Assembly: GCA_028023455.1 (NCBI GenBank)
Contig: JAQFVV010000022.1
Coordinates: 10,061,100 to 10,125,099, forward strand
Reading direction: 5' to 3'
Source: Epiperipatus broadwayi
Taxonomy: Eukaryota > Onychophora > Udeonychophora > Euonychophora > Peripatidae
DNA: 64,000 bases
Numbering within the stretch: position 1 is the first letter of the stretch; each line of letters starts with the position of its first letter. The position numbers and the translations under genes were made by a program. Below the pieces are notes generated by a model. The model worked only from the letters and a program-made list of their open reading frames with translations, was not told the origin of the DNA and did no database searches. Positions 31,000 to 42,400 of this stretch are shown piece after piece.

Positions 31000-31900
31000 C
31001 ATCTGCAGCATTAAATATTAATACTTTAATATCAAATCTGTTAATTTATCCATACTAATATGAAATGAGCAGATGCCATATTTCAGTAGACATTTGGGTC
31101 TCACTTCAAGACAGCTGATGATTGAAGATTTTTTGACATTTCTACATGCTGCAGAGTGGTTTTACTAATCTTTTATTTAAATAAATCTTGTTATGATATA
31201 AAATATCTTTCGTCAATTTATTACAAATGCTGGGAATACTTAGATAAGTTTCAATGTTATGCTATGCTGTTTTCAATATCATGATATTGAAAGCAGTTTA
31301 ATATAATATTATAACAATTGTTGATACAAGCTTTTTTTATTTAAGCATTTCTAGGCTTATAATTTAATTGAATTACAATTTGCCTAAGAAAAGTTAACAA
31401 CATATATATAATTATAATATCTATGTAATATATAATCATCATCATCATACACATAAAAATTCTTTTCAGTAAATATTATTTTTTTCCCTTTTCAATGTAG
31501 TATGGTACCATGAAACAAAATGTTTCACGTGTTATGATTGGAGCTGACATCTGTTCTTTTGCGGAAATTAATTAAATAATCAAATAGTTTTACAAGAAAA
31601 AGTCAGTCATGAAGTTTAATTAGATTGCTGGAAAAAAAAAAAAATGTTTATGTGAATAAGGTTTATTAATTTATATCTATTCATTGAACAGTGCTTTATT
31701 TTATTTTTAAGTGTACACAATTCCTGTGTTTAAATATGTGAGGAGAGGTTTATTATATTGTGTTTATATGTGTAAATGAAAATGCTTTCTCATTTAGTGT
31801 TGCTTATAGAAAAATAATACAAAAGAAAACATTACTCACTGGGTTTGTCATTTTTCAGGTGGAGATGGTTTAAGCAGCTATTCGTTTTTGTTTTACTATC
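31000..31900 (+). other. Intronic, with a perfect 22-bp palindrome
   Basis: TTTCAATATCATGATATTGAAA at 31271-31292 is self-complementary without a loop. The rest is AT-rich with ATC triplets near 31438 that resemble an RTE tail but have no element attached. Confidence 0.5.
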
Positions 31901-31924
31901 AAATTAAGAATAGTTTAATACTAT

Positions 31925-32075
31925 TTTTCAACCAAATTGGTTAACTAGCTGGGCAGATTATAGATTGGCTACCTGAAAGAGAAAAACCTAAGCTTATTTG
32001 AAATTTTTTTAATGCCTAGATTTGAACCCAAGTTATAGACATGGCAGGAAAATGCACTATAGGTGCACTATAAAT
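31925..32075 (-). mobile_element. SINE relic, family C
   Basis: On the - strand: GCCATGTCTATAACTTGGGTTCAAATC (B box), an A-rich linker, TTTCAGGTAGCCAATC and AGTTAACCAATTTGG. It matches 38010-38155 in the opposite orientation. Confidence 0.55.
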
Positions 32076-32079
32076 CTCT

Positions 32080-33070
32080 TCAGTTGTATGTGTATTCACA
32101 AATGCATAAAAAATTTACTTAAATAAACTGTAATTCACTCTGAGGTAATAAAATCTTTGCTATGAAAGGTTAAAAGTCACTTTTGTAATTTTACCTGATA
32201 TGATAAACAAGTAATTTAATAAACGAAAAGGGTAGAAATTATCCTCTATTAAAATTAATTTAGGCAAAAACTCCATGAATGTTTTATTTGAATGTATGGA
32301 ATAGAGATTTAGTTTATTATGAAAAAGAACATTAAAGATTCTAGGAATGACGATTTGGAAAGAGAATGAGGAAAATAACAAAAAAATGTATAAAAAAGAT
32401 TGTTTTAGATATGTACATATGAATAACATGAAAGAAGAAATTATAGAGGATAAAAGAAAAAGTGATGAAAAATAAAGATGATCTTTTAAACACAAAAGCT
32501 AGGAAAATTTAGAAAAAATCTAAGATGAATCTGAAGTAAATACAGAAACAAATTCAATAATATTTCGCAGTAATGGCTTAACAAATTTTCTTTTAACAGC
32601 ACTGCTGTTATATTAATGCATGTTTTTTTAACAACATGGATTAAAGTCATGAAGTGACAGTCTATTTATTCCAATTGTATTTATATAATTAACAATTTTT
32701 CAAGCTATATGAAGTTATTAAATATTGTTTAATATTTTTGTTTTGTAAATGACACTTATAGCTAATACTTGCGATAGAAAGTTATTAACATGATATATTC
32801 AGTATAGGCTTGTAAAATAGCTGAAAGTAATTCTTTATAAAATATACCAGTATATATAACTGAAAATATACTTTGCACATTAATAGGAATAAAATAAATA
32901 TTATGAAATCCATTTGAAATGAGCTTGATCGCAAATTATAATTATTATTTCGTAGATCATAAATTGTTTCGTAGAAGTCATTCTTCCTAAATGAATATAA
33001 GTGAACTATAGTGCATTGTGTAATTAGTGGAGCCTGTTTTAGATCATTTATTAAATATGTTTATGATTCC
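32080..33070 (+). other. Intronic, no recognisable content
   Basis: The 111-codon - frame (32495-32160) is Phe/Leu/Ile/Ser-rich, has no motif and sits in purine/AT-biased sequence. I do not treat it as a gene. Confidence 0.5.
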
Positions 33071-33077
33071 CTAGATG

Positions 33078-33195
33078 ATGCTGCTTGCAGTGGTAGAATG
33101 GTAGTTGAAGATTAGTAGATCACAGCTTCAGCTCTGACCCATTTGATGCTTGAAATTTTTAAGAATTCCTGAGCAATAAGCCGTTTGATTATTAT
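33078..33195 (+). mobile_element. SINE family B relic
   Basis: CTTGCAGTGGTAGAATGGTAGTTG head, TAGATCACAGCTTCAGCTC in the B-box region, then GATGCTTGAAATTTTTAAGAATTCCTGAGCAATAAGCC tail. Confidence 0.6.
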
Positions 33196-33475
33196 TAATT
33201 ACACATTTATGATATATGTTTCATTGTATCTAAATGAATATTTAGGAAACAACATTTTCTTGCCTGTCGATCTATTTTAAATGACCATCATATGTTGTAA
33301 ATTGTAGTAGTTGCTCATCCTAAACAGAACTATCATGCACAATAAAAGTTTCTTAAACAAATTTAAAAATGCTACTTCTATAAATACTAAAATAATCAAC
33401 CAAATCTTATTATGGGAATAGGAACATTTTTCATTAGTATGGATCAAAACCTATTTTTTAAGTTTCTGGATTATT

Positions 33476-33580
33476 GTAATATTATTTAAATGTTATGTAC
33501 ATTTCAGCAGAAATGATAGATTTTTATATAAAAGCCCACCTTCTCTGCTGAAATGTATATAACATTTAAATAATATTAGT
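33476..33580. repeat. Short hairpin element
   Basis: AATATTATTTAAATGTTATGTACATTTCAGCAGA (from 33476) is repeated inverted, ending at about 33579, with one or two mismatches and a loop of about 30 bp. It could be a small MITE. Confidence 0.75.
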
Positions 33581-33769
33581 TATGGATTGAAAATCAAACC
33601 TGTCATAATGTTTCTTTATATTAAGTTTGTGTAACTCCACATGAAATATCATATAGGAGAAGAGAATTTCAAAGTTAGTCAGGATTGTTCTTTAGATTTA
33701 AAGAATGAGAGTCTTTTTGTTTTTTAAGAAAAATATAATGGAATTAAAAAAACAATATCTAGTGAAATA

Positions 33770-34030
33770 TAGGGGATTTGAACAAAGACTTTCAAGTTCC
33801 CTTCAGCTATCAACTCTATCTCACATAACCACACACACATGTGAAAAAGATGTGATCTCTAATAGACATATTTCATGCTGAACCAGCACTCATCAATTGT
33901 TTCACATCATTATCTTTTACACATGTACATAATCAGGGCTAGATTTATATTAAGATGCCAAATCTTCAAACTTTAATGGACAGGCTTCAATCTATTTCAC
34001 ACTGCAACTCTTCAGCCATCCACGATCTAG
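33770..34030 (+). repeat. Family E repeat, single arm
   Basis: It starts TATAGGGGATTTGAACAAAG and carries AACCACACACACATG, CCAGCACTCATCAATTG, AATGGACAGGCTTCAATC and CAACTCTTCAGCCATCCA. No inverted partner follows. Confidence 0.7.
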
Positions 34031-34039
34031 TGTAATAAT

Positions 34040-34689
34040 ATTTTTTTTTTTGTTACTTTCTTTTTAATTTTACCTATACATGTTTCACCAATTGTGTTAG
34101 AACAATATACTAATCAATGACGTATGAATAATTAATAAAACGTAATTATTAATAAATTCATATTTTTATATTGAGGTAACTTTTGTATCATACTATATAA
34201 TACTAATATTAGTAAGTTTGATGATATGTATATTTCTAAGTGGAAAAGGGCCAGATATGTTTTAAAGCAAATTTTAAATAATTGGGGGGGGGGGGCATTT
34301 CCCCCCACTATTGTGAGACGCTACAATAATGGAAAATGTAAATCGTGAAAGTAAAATACCATAGATATATGATTCATCATCATTAATCATGCATGCATGT
34401 TATTTCAGTTTTTTGCATTAACTGTACTGATGCTACTTATCTGACTGATCCCAACTATTACCTTCTAACAATAACTGAATATTCATCTACTATTCAATAT
34501 TAGATAGTTATGGGGAATTATTTGAAAAGATCTAAGCCTTTTGAATTTTACTTTGAAATTTATAATCTGAGGCAGTTAATGCATTGCATAATAGTATTAT
34601 TACTGTACTGAAAAAAAAAAAGTAAATTTATTAATTAGAACATTTTAAATATTTATTTTCAGCTTGTTGTGAAAAATATAATGTACATG
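34040..34689 (+). other. Intronic, with a G tract followed by a C tract
   Basis: About 34283-34306 reads a run of G's, then CATTT and a run of C's, able to pair as a short hairpin. Otherwise AT-rich and unassigned. Confidence 0.5.
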
Positions 34690-35447
34690 TTGTATGTAAT
34701 TGCCAAATTCTGAATTATAAACTATATCAATACAAGGCTTATGAGACCAAGTTAGGAGAGTCCCCTTTATCAACTATGCCAATCCCACAAATACCACTAA
34801 CATTAATCATAACTTATATAAATTTTAATCGTATTAAACAGATTTTATTTGCTTTATGTGGAAGTGTGAAATATTTCAAGTACACAATTATTAAATATGA
34901 AAATTTTTATAATTAATAATTACATTTATAATTATAACCTGGATTGATAAAAATTATAATCAGTTCAATTTTTTTTATGAACTTTATCATAAAGATGTAT
35001 TTATAAAGAAGGCATTATTTACTTTATATGAAAATTTCAAATAAAATTTATAATCGTGTATTTGTGTATGTACTTATTGACTGGGTTAAAGACAACATAC
35101 TAATTAAGGATTTTATTTACCACTTTTAAATAAAGTAAATATATTTTCTTTTCAGAGATGTACATGAACTAATAAAAAGATTTATAATTAAAAAAATGGA
35201 ATCAAATATAATTTCTATCTGCTCAGAAACACCACATTTAATAATTATGTATTTCATCTTTCAAATTTTTAAATAAAATAAATAATATTAACTTAATATT
35301 AATAAGATTGAAGTCTATACTTTAATTTGTGATTAGTGGTGTTTGTGACTTTAATGCCACTGATGAAGGGAACTTCGTTGAAATGGATCCTGTAAATCTT
35401 GTATAGTTATAATTTATAGTTCAGAATTTGGCTTTTGTATTAACATC
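34690..35447. repeat. Widely spaced ~50-bp inverted repeat around an unassigned core
   Basis: GCCAAATTCTGAATTATAAAC (left, about 34702) recurs inverted near 35410-35437 (TATAGTTCAGAATTTGGC). The right end is preceded by CCACTGATGAAGGGAACTTCG (35354-35374), a hammerhead-like start without a matching stem II/GAAA layout. The interior of about 650 bp shows no coding frame. Probably a Penelope- or MITE-like relic. Confidence 0.5.
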
Positions 35448-35833
35448 TACATCTCATTTTACACAGAGACAACATTCTCTGTACAGTAATGCCACTTAGT
35501 GCAAGCCAGAGTACTTGATGGATGATCATGTGATGTTTAGTGGTTTATATCTCATTTTCACAGTGTATTTTTAGGAGCATTTAAATTCTCGATTCAGAGT
35601 TCATCACATCATCAGTATATAACTTATGGTTTTTTATCTTATTTAATTAAATAATAGATTACATTAATTTTATAAAGCATACATTATTTGAAAAGTCCTA
35701 TTTCTACTAATATAATTTAAGATAATAGATGTTCTGCAATTAATCATTTTGTGATTAATTAAGATTTTGTTGTTGCTAATAAATTAGTAATACCATCTTC
35801 TTTTACATCATTAAGTTGAATATTGTTCAACAT

Positions 35834-35879
35834 TGAATATATATATATATATTTGAACTGTGATATATATATATATATT
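35834..35879. repeat. TA microsatellite pair in an inverted repeat
   Basis: GAATATATATATATATAT ... ATATATATATATATATTG, with the flanks GTTCAACATTGAA and TTGAACAATGAT also related. It forms a small AT hairpin. Confidence 0.6.
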
Positions 35880-36050
35880 GAACAATGATATCTTTAAAAC
35901 AATTAATGTTCATAAAAATTATTACTTATAGTTTTAATGTGTTTCACATATAAATAATAATAACTCAACATAAATTAAATTAAAGCATAAATTATTGTAA
36001 ATCTCCAGCAAGTTATGTAGAGACCAATAATATAAACCTGTTTATTGATT

Positions 36051-36240
36051 GTTGTATTTATATACTGGACTATTTCCATCATCTAAGGATCCAGATTCAA
36101 TGCTAGTATTGCAGAAGAGAATAATACCACTCGAAACATTGTGCATATACTAACTTGTGTACTAAAGACATTGAATACTTAATATTAGATTATGGAAATA
36201 GTCCAATATATAAATACAACTAAAATATCATCACCACAAA
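36051..36240. repeat. Family D repeat with 36-bp inverted ends
   Basis: 36051-36086 (GTTGTATTTATATACTGGAC on) and 36185-36220 (inverted) match at 34 of 36 positions. The inside contains, inverted, the ACTAACTTGTGTACTAAAGACATTGAATAC segment also present at 63800-63880. Partial copies lie at 7250, 47247 and 63748. Confidence 0.75.
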
Positions 36241-36416
36241 CCTTTAGAAAAACACTAAATGATTTATTGACTGGTTTGCATTAGCTTATACATAAATCAC
36301 TAGGGGTTTGTAGTAATTTCTTCTTTAATTTTAATGTATTTTATATTTATGAAAAAATGTATAATCACTAAACATCACATGATCACCATTTTTTATGTTT
36401 GCACATAATTGATTAA

Positions 36417-36762
36417 AACAGGCAAATCTCTCCATACAGCAGTGCCACTCAGTGCCAGACAGAATAATCAATTGAGCTTAGATTGAAAATATTGTGTTTT
36501 CAATTTTATTCTCATGGTTTTGTAATTAAGAAGAGAAAGATGGCTGCTGGAGGGTTGCATTAGATCCTAAGATCTAGATGCAGTGCTCTCAGATCCAAGG
36601 TTCCTCACTGATGAAGGCTACAAGCCAGAAACTAGTTTGTGGATATTGGATGAATAGGCATTAGATGGGGATTTTATGCACAAGCCTTCTGGCATCCATT
36701 GATTACTCTGGCAGGCACTGAGTGGCACTACTGTATGAAGAGTTTTGCCTGTTTTAAAAATG
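36417..36762. repeat. Terminal-inverted-repeat element containing a hammerhead ribozyme motif
   Basis: Left end AACAGGCAAATCTCTCCATACAGCAGTGCCACTCAGTGCC; right end the inverse with a few differences. Next inside, AGAATAATCAAT pairs with the inverted ATTGATTACTCT. The arms are about 60 bp and the element about 346 bp. The right-hand half carries a well-formed hammerhead on the + strand (36601-36647). Fragments of the same ends are at 18800-18890 and 35470-35520. No protein-coding remnant; class uncertain (a Penelope terminal repeat or retrozyme-like unit is the first guess). Confidence 0.7.
36601..36647 (+). ncRNA. Candidate type I hammerhead ribozyme
   Basis: The core CTGATGA is intact (36608-36614). 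Stem II GGCT/AGCC (36616-36619 with 36623-36626), loop ACA, with an A-A mismatch at its base. GAAA is at 36628-36631. Minimal stem III A-C / G-T (36631-36632 with 36635-36636) has loop TA. The cleavage-site base is T36637. Stem I 5' strand TTCCTCA (36601-36607) pairs with TGTGGA (36638-36643), with a single U-U mismatch. Every invariant core base I can check is present. Short-stem-III type I hammerheads are known from Penelope-like elements. Activity is an inference, and the A-A at the stem II base would weaken it. Confidence 0.62.
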
Positions 36763-36964
36763 TATAATGTTATAAAAATTTATTCCACAAACCTTTATTA
36801 CTGATAAACTATAGACCAGGCATTAATTCAGCTTCTGGAACCAAATGGAGAAACAATTCCACCACTTGGTTAATCTTCAAAGCTGAAAATATTGTGTTTT
36901 TGTTTATTATTGAAATATATTAGAAGCATTAATATACAAATGGTTGCTCTACTACAAATCTTGA

Positions 36965-37085
36965 ATAATCAATGGATATCAGAATGTAATGCTTTCTAAA
37001 TTCCTACATTGGTTTCTGGTCATTGGCCTTCACTTGTAATGCATAAGCTACTTTGCATTAATATAAACATTTCATCCATTAAGAA
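36965..37085 (-). repeat. Repeat arm with decayed hammerhead motif
   Basis: On the - strand (about 37040-36995): CAAGTGAAGGCCAATGACCAGAAACCAATG. Stem II GGCC/GACC and GAAAC are kept; the CTGATGA core has become CAAGTGA. The surrounding sequence resembles 2745-2890. Confidence 0.4.
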
Positions 37086-37089
37086 AAAT

Positions 37090-38005
37090 TAAAAAGACTT
37101 ATTAATTAAATTCATAAATGTATTGTGACGCCTTCCAAAGATTGTGCTCTGCACTAAAAATGCTTTCAAGGACTGAATTGTTATGCATTTTTTGAAATTT
37201 TTATCTTATGCAAATTAATATTTAAATTTATTCAAATTAATGGCTTGAAATTTTCAAGCACTCTACAATTTTGAACACAGTGAGTATGCCTGTATAACTG
37301 TATAAATTTGACACTACCACCAATTAAATGTATATTAGTGATCTCAGTTATATTGACTGCAAGGCAGCTTTGACTTATGGCATACTATGTGTGGGGGGTA
37401 ATTATGTGCCTTGTTATAGTCAAAATATATTGGTAAAGTTTTCAGTGTGTTGCGTTTTTTTTTTCCAAAAGTTTATGTAAATCTATTAATAGTATATTTA
37501 TATTAAAAAAAAAACAGGATACTGCAAATGCTTATGGACTACTTGGTCTTCATCTTAAATATCAACCATATATATATGATGTTAAAATGCTACAGTATAT
37601 ATAAAATATTCATTTTTTAATGGGTGTGTTTGTCTCCATTTTTTGTTTTGTTTTGTTTTAATACAAGAGCTTGTTTATTTTAAAGTTTTTACTTAAAAGA
37701 AAAATATAAAGTGATGAATAAAACGTTATCAGCAGTCTTGTGGTGTAAGTGTCAAAAGATTACTTCACACTTTTCCTATTTCAGATGTAAGCAATATGCT
37801 TCAAACTAAGATGTAGACTTCATAATTTAATTTTGGCACTAATAATAATTGGAATACTGACTGACTGTATCAATTATATTTACCCCCACTCCACCCTTTT
37901 CCTCTAAGCTGTTCTCCTTTCCCATAAGAATAAGATTAAATAGTAATATATATATAATTAATATTTTGAAATGAGAATATATAATACTTATATATCAATA
38001 TATAT
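37090..38005 (+). other. Intronic, no recognisable content
   Basis: AT-rich, with TA microsatellites near 37948 and 38000 and a GTTTT run near 37645. No coding or matched repeat signal. Confidence 0.5.
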
Positions 38006-38009
38006 ATAT

Positions 38010-38155
38010 GTATAGTAGCACATTACCCAGTCACGTCTATAATCCAAGTTCGAATCCGGGTCTGACAAATCTCATGAATATTTTTAGATTCTAGTTACAA
38101 TATGGTTTTTCTTTCAAGATATCTCCCTGATAACTAACTTAGTTAACTATCTCAT
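38010..38155 (+). mobile_element. SINE relic, family C, with near-consensus B box
   Basis: TAGTAGCACATTACCCAGTCACGTCTATAATCCAAGTTCGAATCCGGGTC contains the best B box of the family (AGTTCGAATCC). ATTCTAGTTACAATATGG, TTTCAAGATATC and AACTTAGTTAACTATC follow. It directly abuts the RTE relic starting near 38155. Confidence 0.6.
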
Positions 38156-39010
38156 CATTTCAAACATTATTGATATACTATAGGATGAAGACCTTTCCAA
38201 GTTTACTCCAATTTTCTTCTATCTTTAGCCTTTCTTTTTTACATTACATCGACAAACTTTTTTTAATCTCTTGTTAATCTTTTTCAATCTTTTAGGATTA
38301 AAATTTAAAATTTTAATTATCTTCCTATTGTTATCTCTTTTAGCAATATGTCTAGCCTAACTCCTCTTCAATTTCTTAATTTTTTCATTGAGGTTCAGGT
38401 GATAACTGTTTGTTCTCTCGTCCATGGATTTCAGTTTTTCAATCTTTTCTCACTATTTTTACCATGCATCTCTTCATATTTGAGTGAACAGTGTGTATTT
38501 TTCTTCTGTTAAGTGCTCCCAAATCTCAGATCCATAACTAAAAACTAGTTAAATACATGTATTAAAAACTTTTTTTTTCAAATAGTTATATTTCCTTTTA
38601 GTACAAAATTATTTTTCTAATCAAAGGTACTCCATCCAAATTTAATTCTAGGATTAATTTATTCTATTATGCTTCCATTTGTATTAATAATATGACCAAG
38701 GTATTTGTAATTGTTAACTTCTAAGAAAATTCATTGTACTTCAATTTTTTTAATATCTACCATTCGTCTTTAATTTCATGTAAATGCTTTTACAAAATTA
38801 ACTGAAGCATTATTCACAAAAACAGCCACATCATCTGCAAAATTGAGATGACTTAAATGATATCCATTTACTTTCACTTGCTTAACTTCCTATTTGAATC
38901 CACAAAATACTTATTAAGTTGTTGTAAAATGTTTTGGAGATATTAAGTCACCCTATCTAATTACATCATTGTCAATGTTAATCTTTTTAATATCACCAGA
39001 TATTCTAATC
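38155..39010 (-). pseudogene. Decayed RTE retrotransposon copy (C-terminal half)
   Basis: Read on the - strand it aligns with the reverse transcriptase and C-terminal part of the full element: inverse matches to GATGAAGACCTTTCCAAG (3' end), CCTAACTCCTCTTCAATT, GACCAAGGTATTTGTAA, GCCACATCATCTGC (the FADD region) and CAATGTTAATCTTTTTAATATC. Many indels and stops. The 3' tail repeat is eroded. Confidence 0.85.
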
Positions 39011-39039
39011 ACTTATAACTCTCCTTGTTTAATCCAGTT

Positions 39040-39455
39040 TCTCTGACCTATAACCATTTAATATTATATCAACCAACAAACTTACTTATTTCATCCACCC
39101 ATTTTATATATGGCATATTTCTTGAGATTCAGTTTAATACTTCTGTTATCAATCTTTTATCAATTCTTCTAGCGCCACTCTTTTTTCATCTTTATTTATT
39201 TCAATGATGTCATTGATGCCTGTTTGTTCCTTCATTTAGTTTTTCACTATTGATCTCTGTATACATCCCTCCTTACTTTATTGAATAATATGAATTTCTG
39301 TGCATTGCTCTTCTGTAAAATATCCATGTTTTAGATCTATAAATCCAAACTAATAAAACACATGTATTAAAACTCTTTTTTTTTTCCCAAACATATAGGC
39401 ATATTAGGTTATTTCTACCAAAAGCATTCCCTCAAGTTTAGTTTTATGATTAATT
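39040..39455 (-). pseudogene. Second decayed RTE copy, tandem to the first
   Basis: It contains the inverse of the C-terminal region again (TTTCATCCACCCATTTTATATATGG, TTCTTCTAGC, CCTGTTTGTT, CATATAGGCATATT, TTTCTACCAAAAGCATT), so it overlaps in content with 38155-39010. It is a separate insertion or a tandem duplication. Confidence 0.82.
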
Positions 39456-39459
39456 CATT

Positions 39460-42400
39460 ACATATTACAAGGTAAAAAGAAATAAATGATGACTACCTTA
39501 TATTCATTTAGCATATGAACTTTTCTAAGATAGCTAACTATTTGCAAGCATTATAAAGATATCTATAGAAATTCCAATCAGAAAGAGTTCATTCATCTGC
39601 CATCACATGCAAAGATTAAGTGATCATTAACTATGAGGGTAAATTTTTATTTTGAAACAATAATAATGATTGTGACTTTAGTCTATTAGAGAAACTTCTG
39701 TGTAATATGTAGTAAGATCAAATCCACCAAACTTTATTAGAATAGAAAGGAATTTGTTTGCATCCTGTTAAGAAGCACATCTTTTGCCATGATTTTTTTG
39801 ACTGTTTGAATAATTTTTTTTGGTTAAATATCTCAAAGTAAAATTTTGATTTGAGGCATGTCTTAGTTAATGAAACATTTGCTTTTTTAATAGTTTTTTA
39901 TAAACATATTTTCAGTCACATGCCGAAAGAGAGGAAGCAATTCAATTTGTTGCTATTAATTAAGATGTGAAAAAGAGAAATGATAGCATCACTTTTTAAC
40001 AATGTTTCATAATTTTTTTGAGCCTTTATCAAATTATTTAAATCATTAACGTCAGCTACTACTATTGAAATATACAGATTTTAATTTTCGCATTTAAAAT
40101 TGTGTTTTCTGATTTTGGTCTCCCCATCTTCTTTGTCAGTAAAATTCAGAAATCCAAATGTTCTTGCCAAGGAAGAATTAGTTATCATTATTTATTGATG
40201 GGGTTGTTCATTTCAAAATTATAATAATGTTAAAAAGTATATTGTTATAAAATTCTTATATAGAAAATGTGACAAAAGCAGCAGGTTGAAATATTGCTTT
40301 TATCTTATATCATGTGATAACTTTAATAAAAATATGTTTGAATGAAAGTAGCAAATTTATCATACCTGTTTTAAATAAGTTATTCAAGATATGGGCAAAG
40401 ATGCTGTACAAAATTTTAAATAGCTTTGATGAACTATCATGCCACCACCATTACACTGCATTACTTTGAGGAAACAATTTAGTAATAGCTGTATGAGTGA
40501 AAAAAAGTATAAGCAATTATCAACACAACTGTGTGAGAAAATGCTTTTAGAGTTTTGGAAGCAGGTTATGTGGTGATATTCATAGACAAGCTAGAATAAA
40601 TGTTTGGTTTTGTCATTTTATATAAAATCATAAAAATATATTAATATATCTCATTCTTCATGAAAAAAAAGTTGAGAAAGTTTATAAAATATTGTAAATC
40701 TAAACGCATTATATAAAAAAGATTAATCATTGTGGAAATAATGCTTCTATACATAGACTACATGCAACTGATTTGTTACGAAATAGCTTCTGAATCTGGT
40801 GGAGGAATACAATACAAAGTAATAAATGAGAATACCAGTAATATTATTTTTCATTATTATATTTAATTATGTAGCAAGATGTTTAGTGTGAGCACTTTTT
40901 TTTCCAAAGTCATATTATTCAATAATATTGCACATATAGAGTGTACCAATAGCTCAATAATATTATATGTTAGTGTTAACAAAACTATATAAACCTAAAT
41001 AGTATCAACTACTATTACAAAAAGATTGTTCCTGTAAATTTTTAGATTTTATGTTCAGTAGATAGGGAAAATAAGTTAGCTATAGTTCAAAGTAGTATAC
41101 AGTAAGATTGTGTTTTGTTCTGTTATTGTAAAAGTTAATGAGATGCTTCACTGTTATCTATATAAAAGTAGAAGATGCTGTTTCCATGGTAAGGAGATCG
41201 TGTCTAGAAAAAAAAATCCAAATGGTTTGTGTTCTTTATTAAGGATTTTTTTATTTCTGGAAAGGATCACTGTTGTGAAATCAAGACAATGACATTAGAT
41301 TCTACATATTATGATTATAGAAAATTGTTGATGGATATTTTGGTATACATAAGCGAAATTAACCATATGAAAGATCATAATATAAAATTTGTACTTTTTA
41401 TTGCCATTTAGAATCACTAGAACTTTTCTATTGAAAATTATTTCGTCAAGTAAATAACTTTTTGCATTTAAGAATTTTATTATAGGCTTTTAAGGAAATC
41501 ATTTTATCATATAGGTGGAATCAGTAAAAATAGCTCTAGTCTCTAGTTTATTTTGCCAATATTTTTATTGTGGGTAATAGTGATGGATAGAACTTGCTCA
41601 CAGTAGCTTTATCGTGGTCTTTATCTCAAAATATTTGGATATCAAATTTAAAAAAATAATACTATCCACTGTTTCAGACTTGTTCTCAATGAGAATAGAT
41701 GGATGGATGCAGATCAGAAAACAAAGTATCCTAAAGCTAGTTGAATTCATCATGATTATAGAAATTGGAATTTAGAATTCCCGATTTTCATGCATGTATG
41801 AAGATTTAAATATTATGTGATCAATTGAATTATTAATCAATTATAATTACCTATGAGTGCTACTAAGTTTCTATAAAACCTAGAATAGAATAGTCCAGCA
41901 ATCATTGTCTATTATTTTATATTCAATGTTTACCTCGAGCATAACTATAACATGAATGGCAATCTTCATAGTCCAATCCCCATGATGAGGAGTCTGGTAA
42001 TTTCACAGGTCTTTTCTTTAAGTTAGTAGGGAGCAGATATTTTTGTGTAGTAATTTATTTGTAAAATAAATTAATCAAAAAAAAAAAAATTCCTATAATA
42101 TATGACATCTCTAAATCTGTAAATGGGTTTGTAATTCAAAATTTAAAAATAAGAACTATATATCTTCAACTCAAATGCATAATGAAGGGAAGTTGTTTAA
42201 TGCCAGTGTTCTGTGTTTGTCAGCATTACTGCACAATAACTGCTCTCCTTTAATATCATCTATTCATATGAGAACATTCTTAATTTATTTGTTTTAAATG
42301 CCAACACAATATAAAATTTAAATGATATTTTTGAAGCATGCTTGAATATATCTTGACAAACAGATCTACATGGCATCAAAACATTAGCAATAATTTTCAA

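Noticed and set aside
32160-32495. 111-codon - strand frame with hydrophobic runs as a membrane protein
   Set aside because: Phe/Leu/Ile/Ser bias follows from A-rich sequence on the + strand; no motif, splice context or second copy.
41110-41411. Two overlapping + frames of 60 codons each
   Set aside because: They are in different frames over the same DNA, with no motif and no conserved splice signals.
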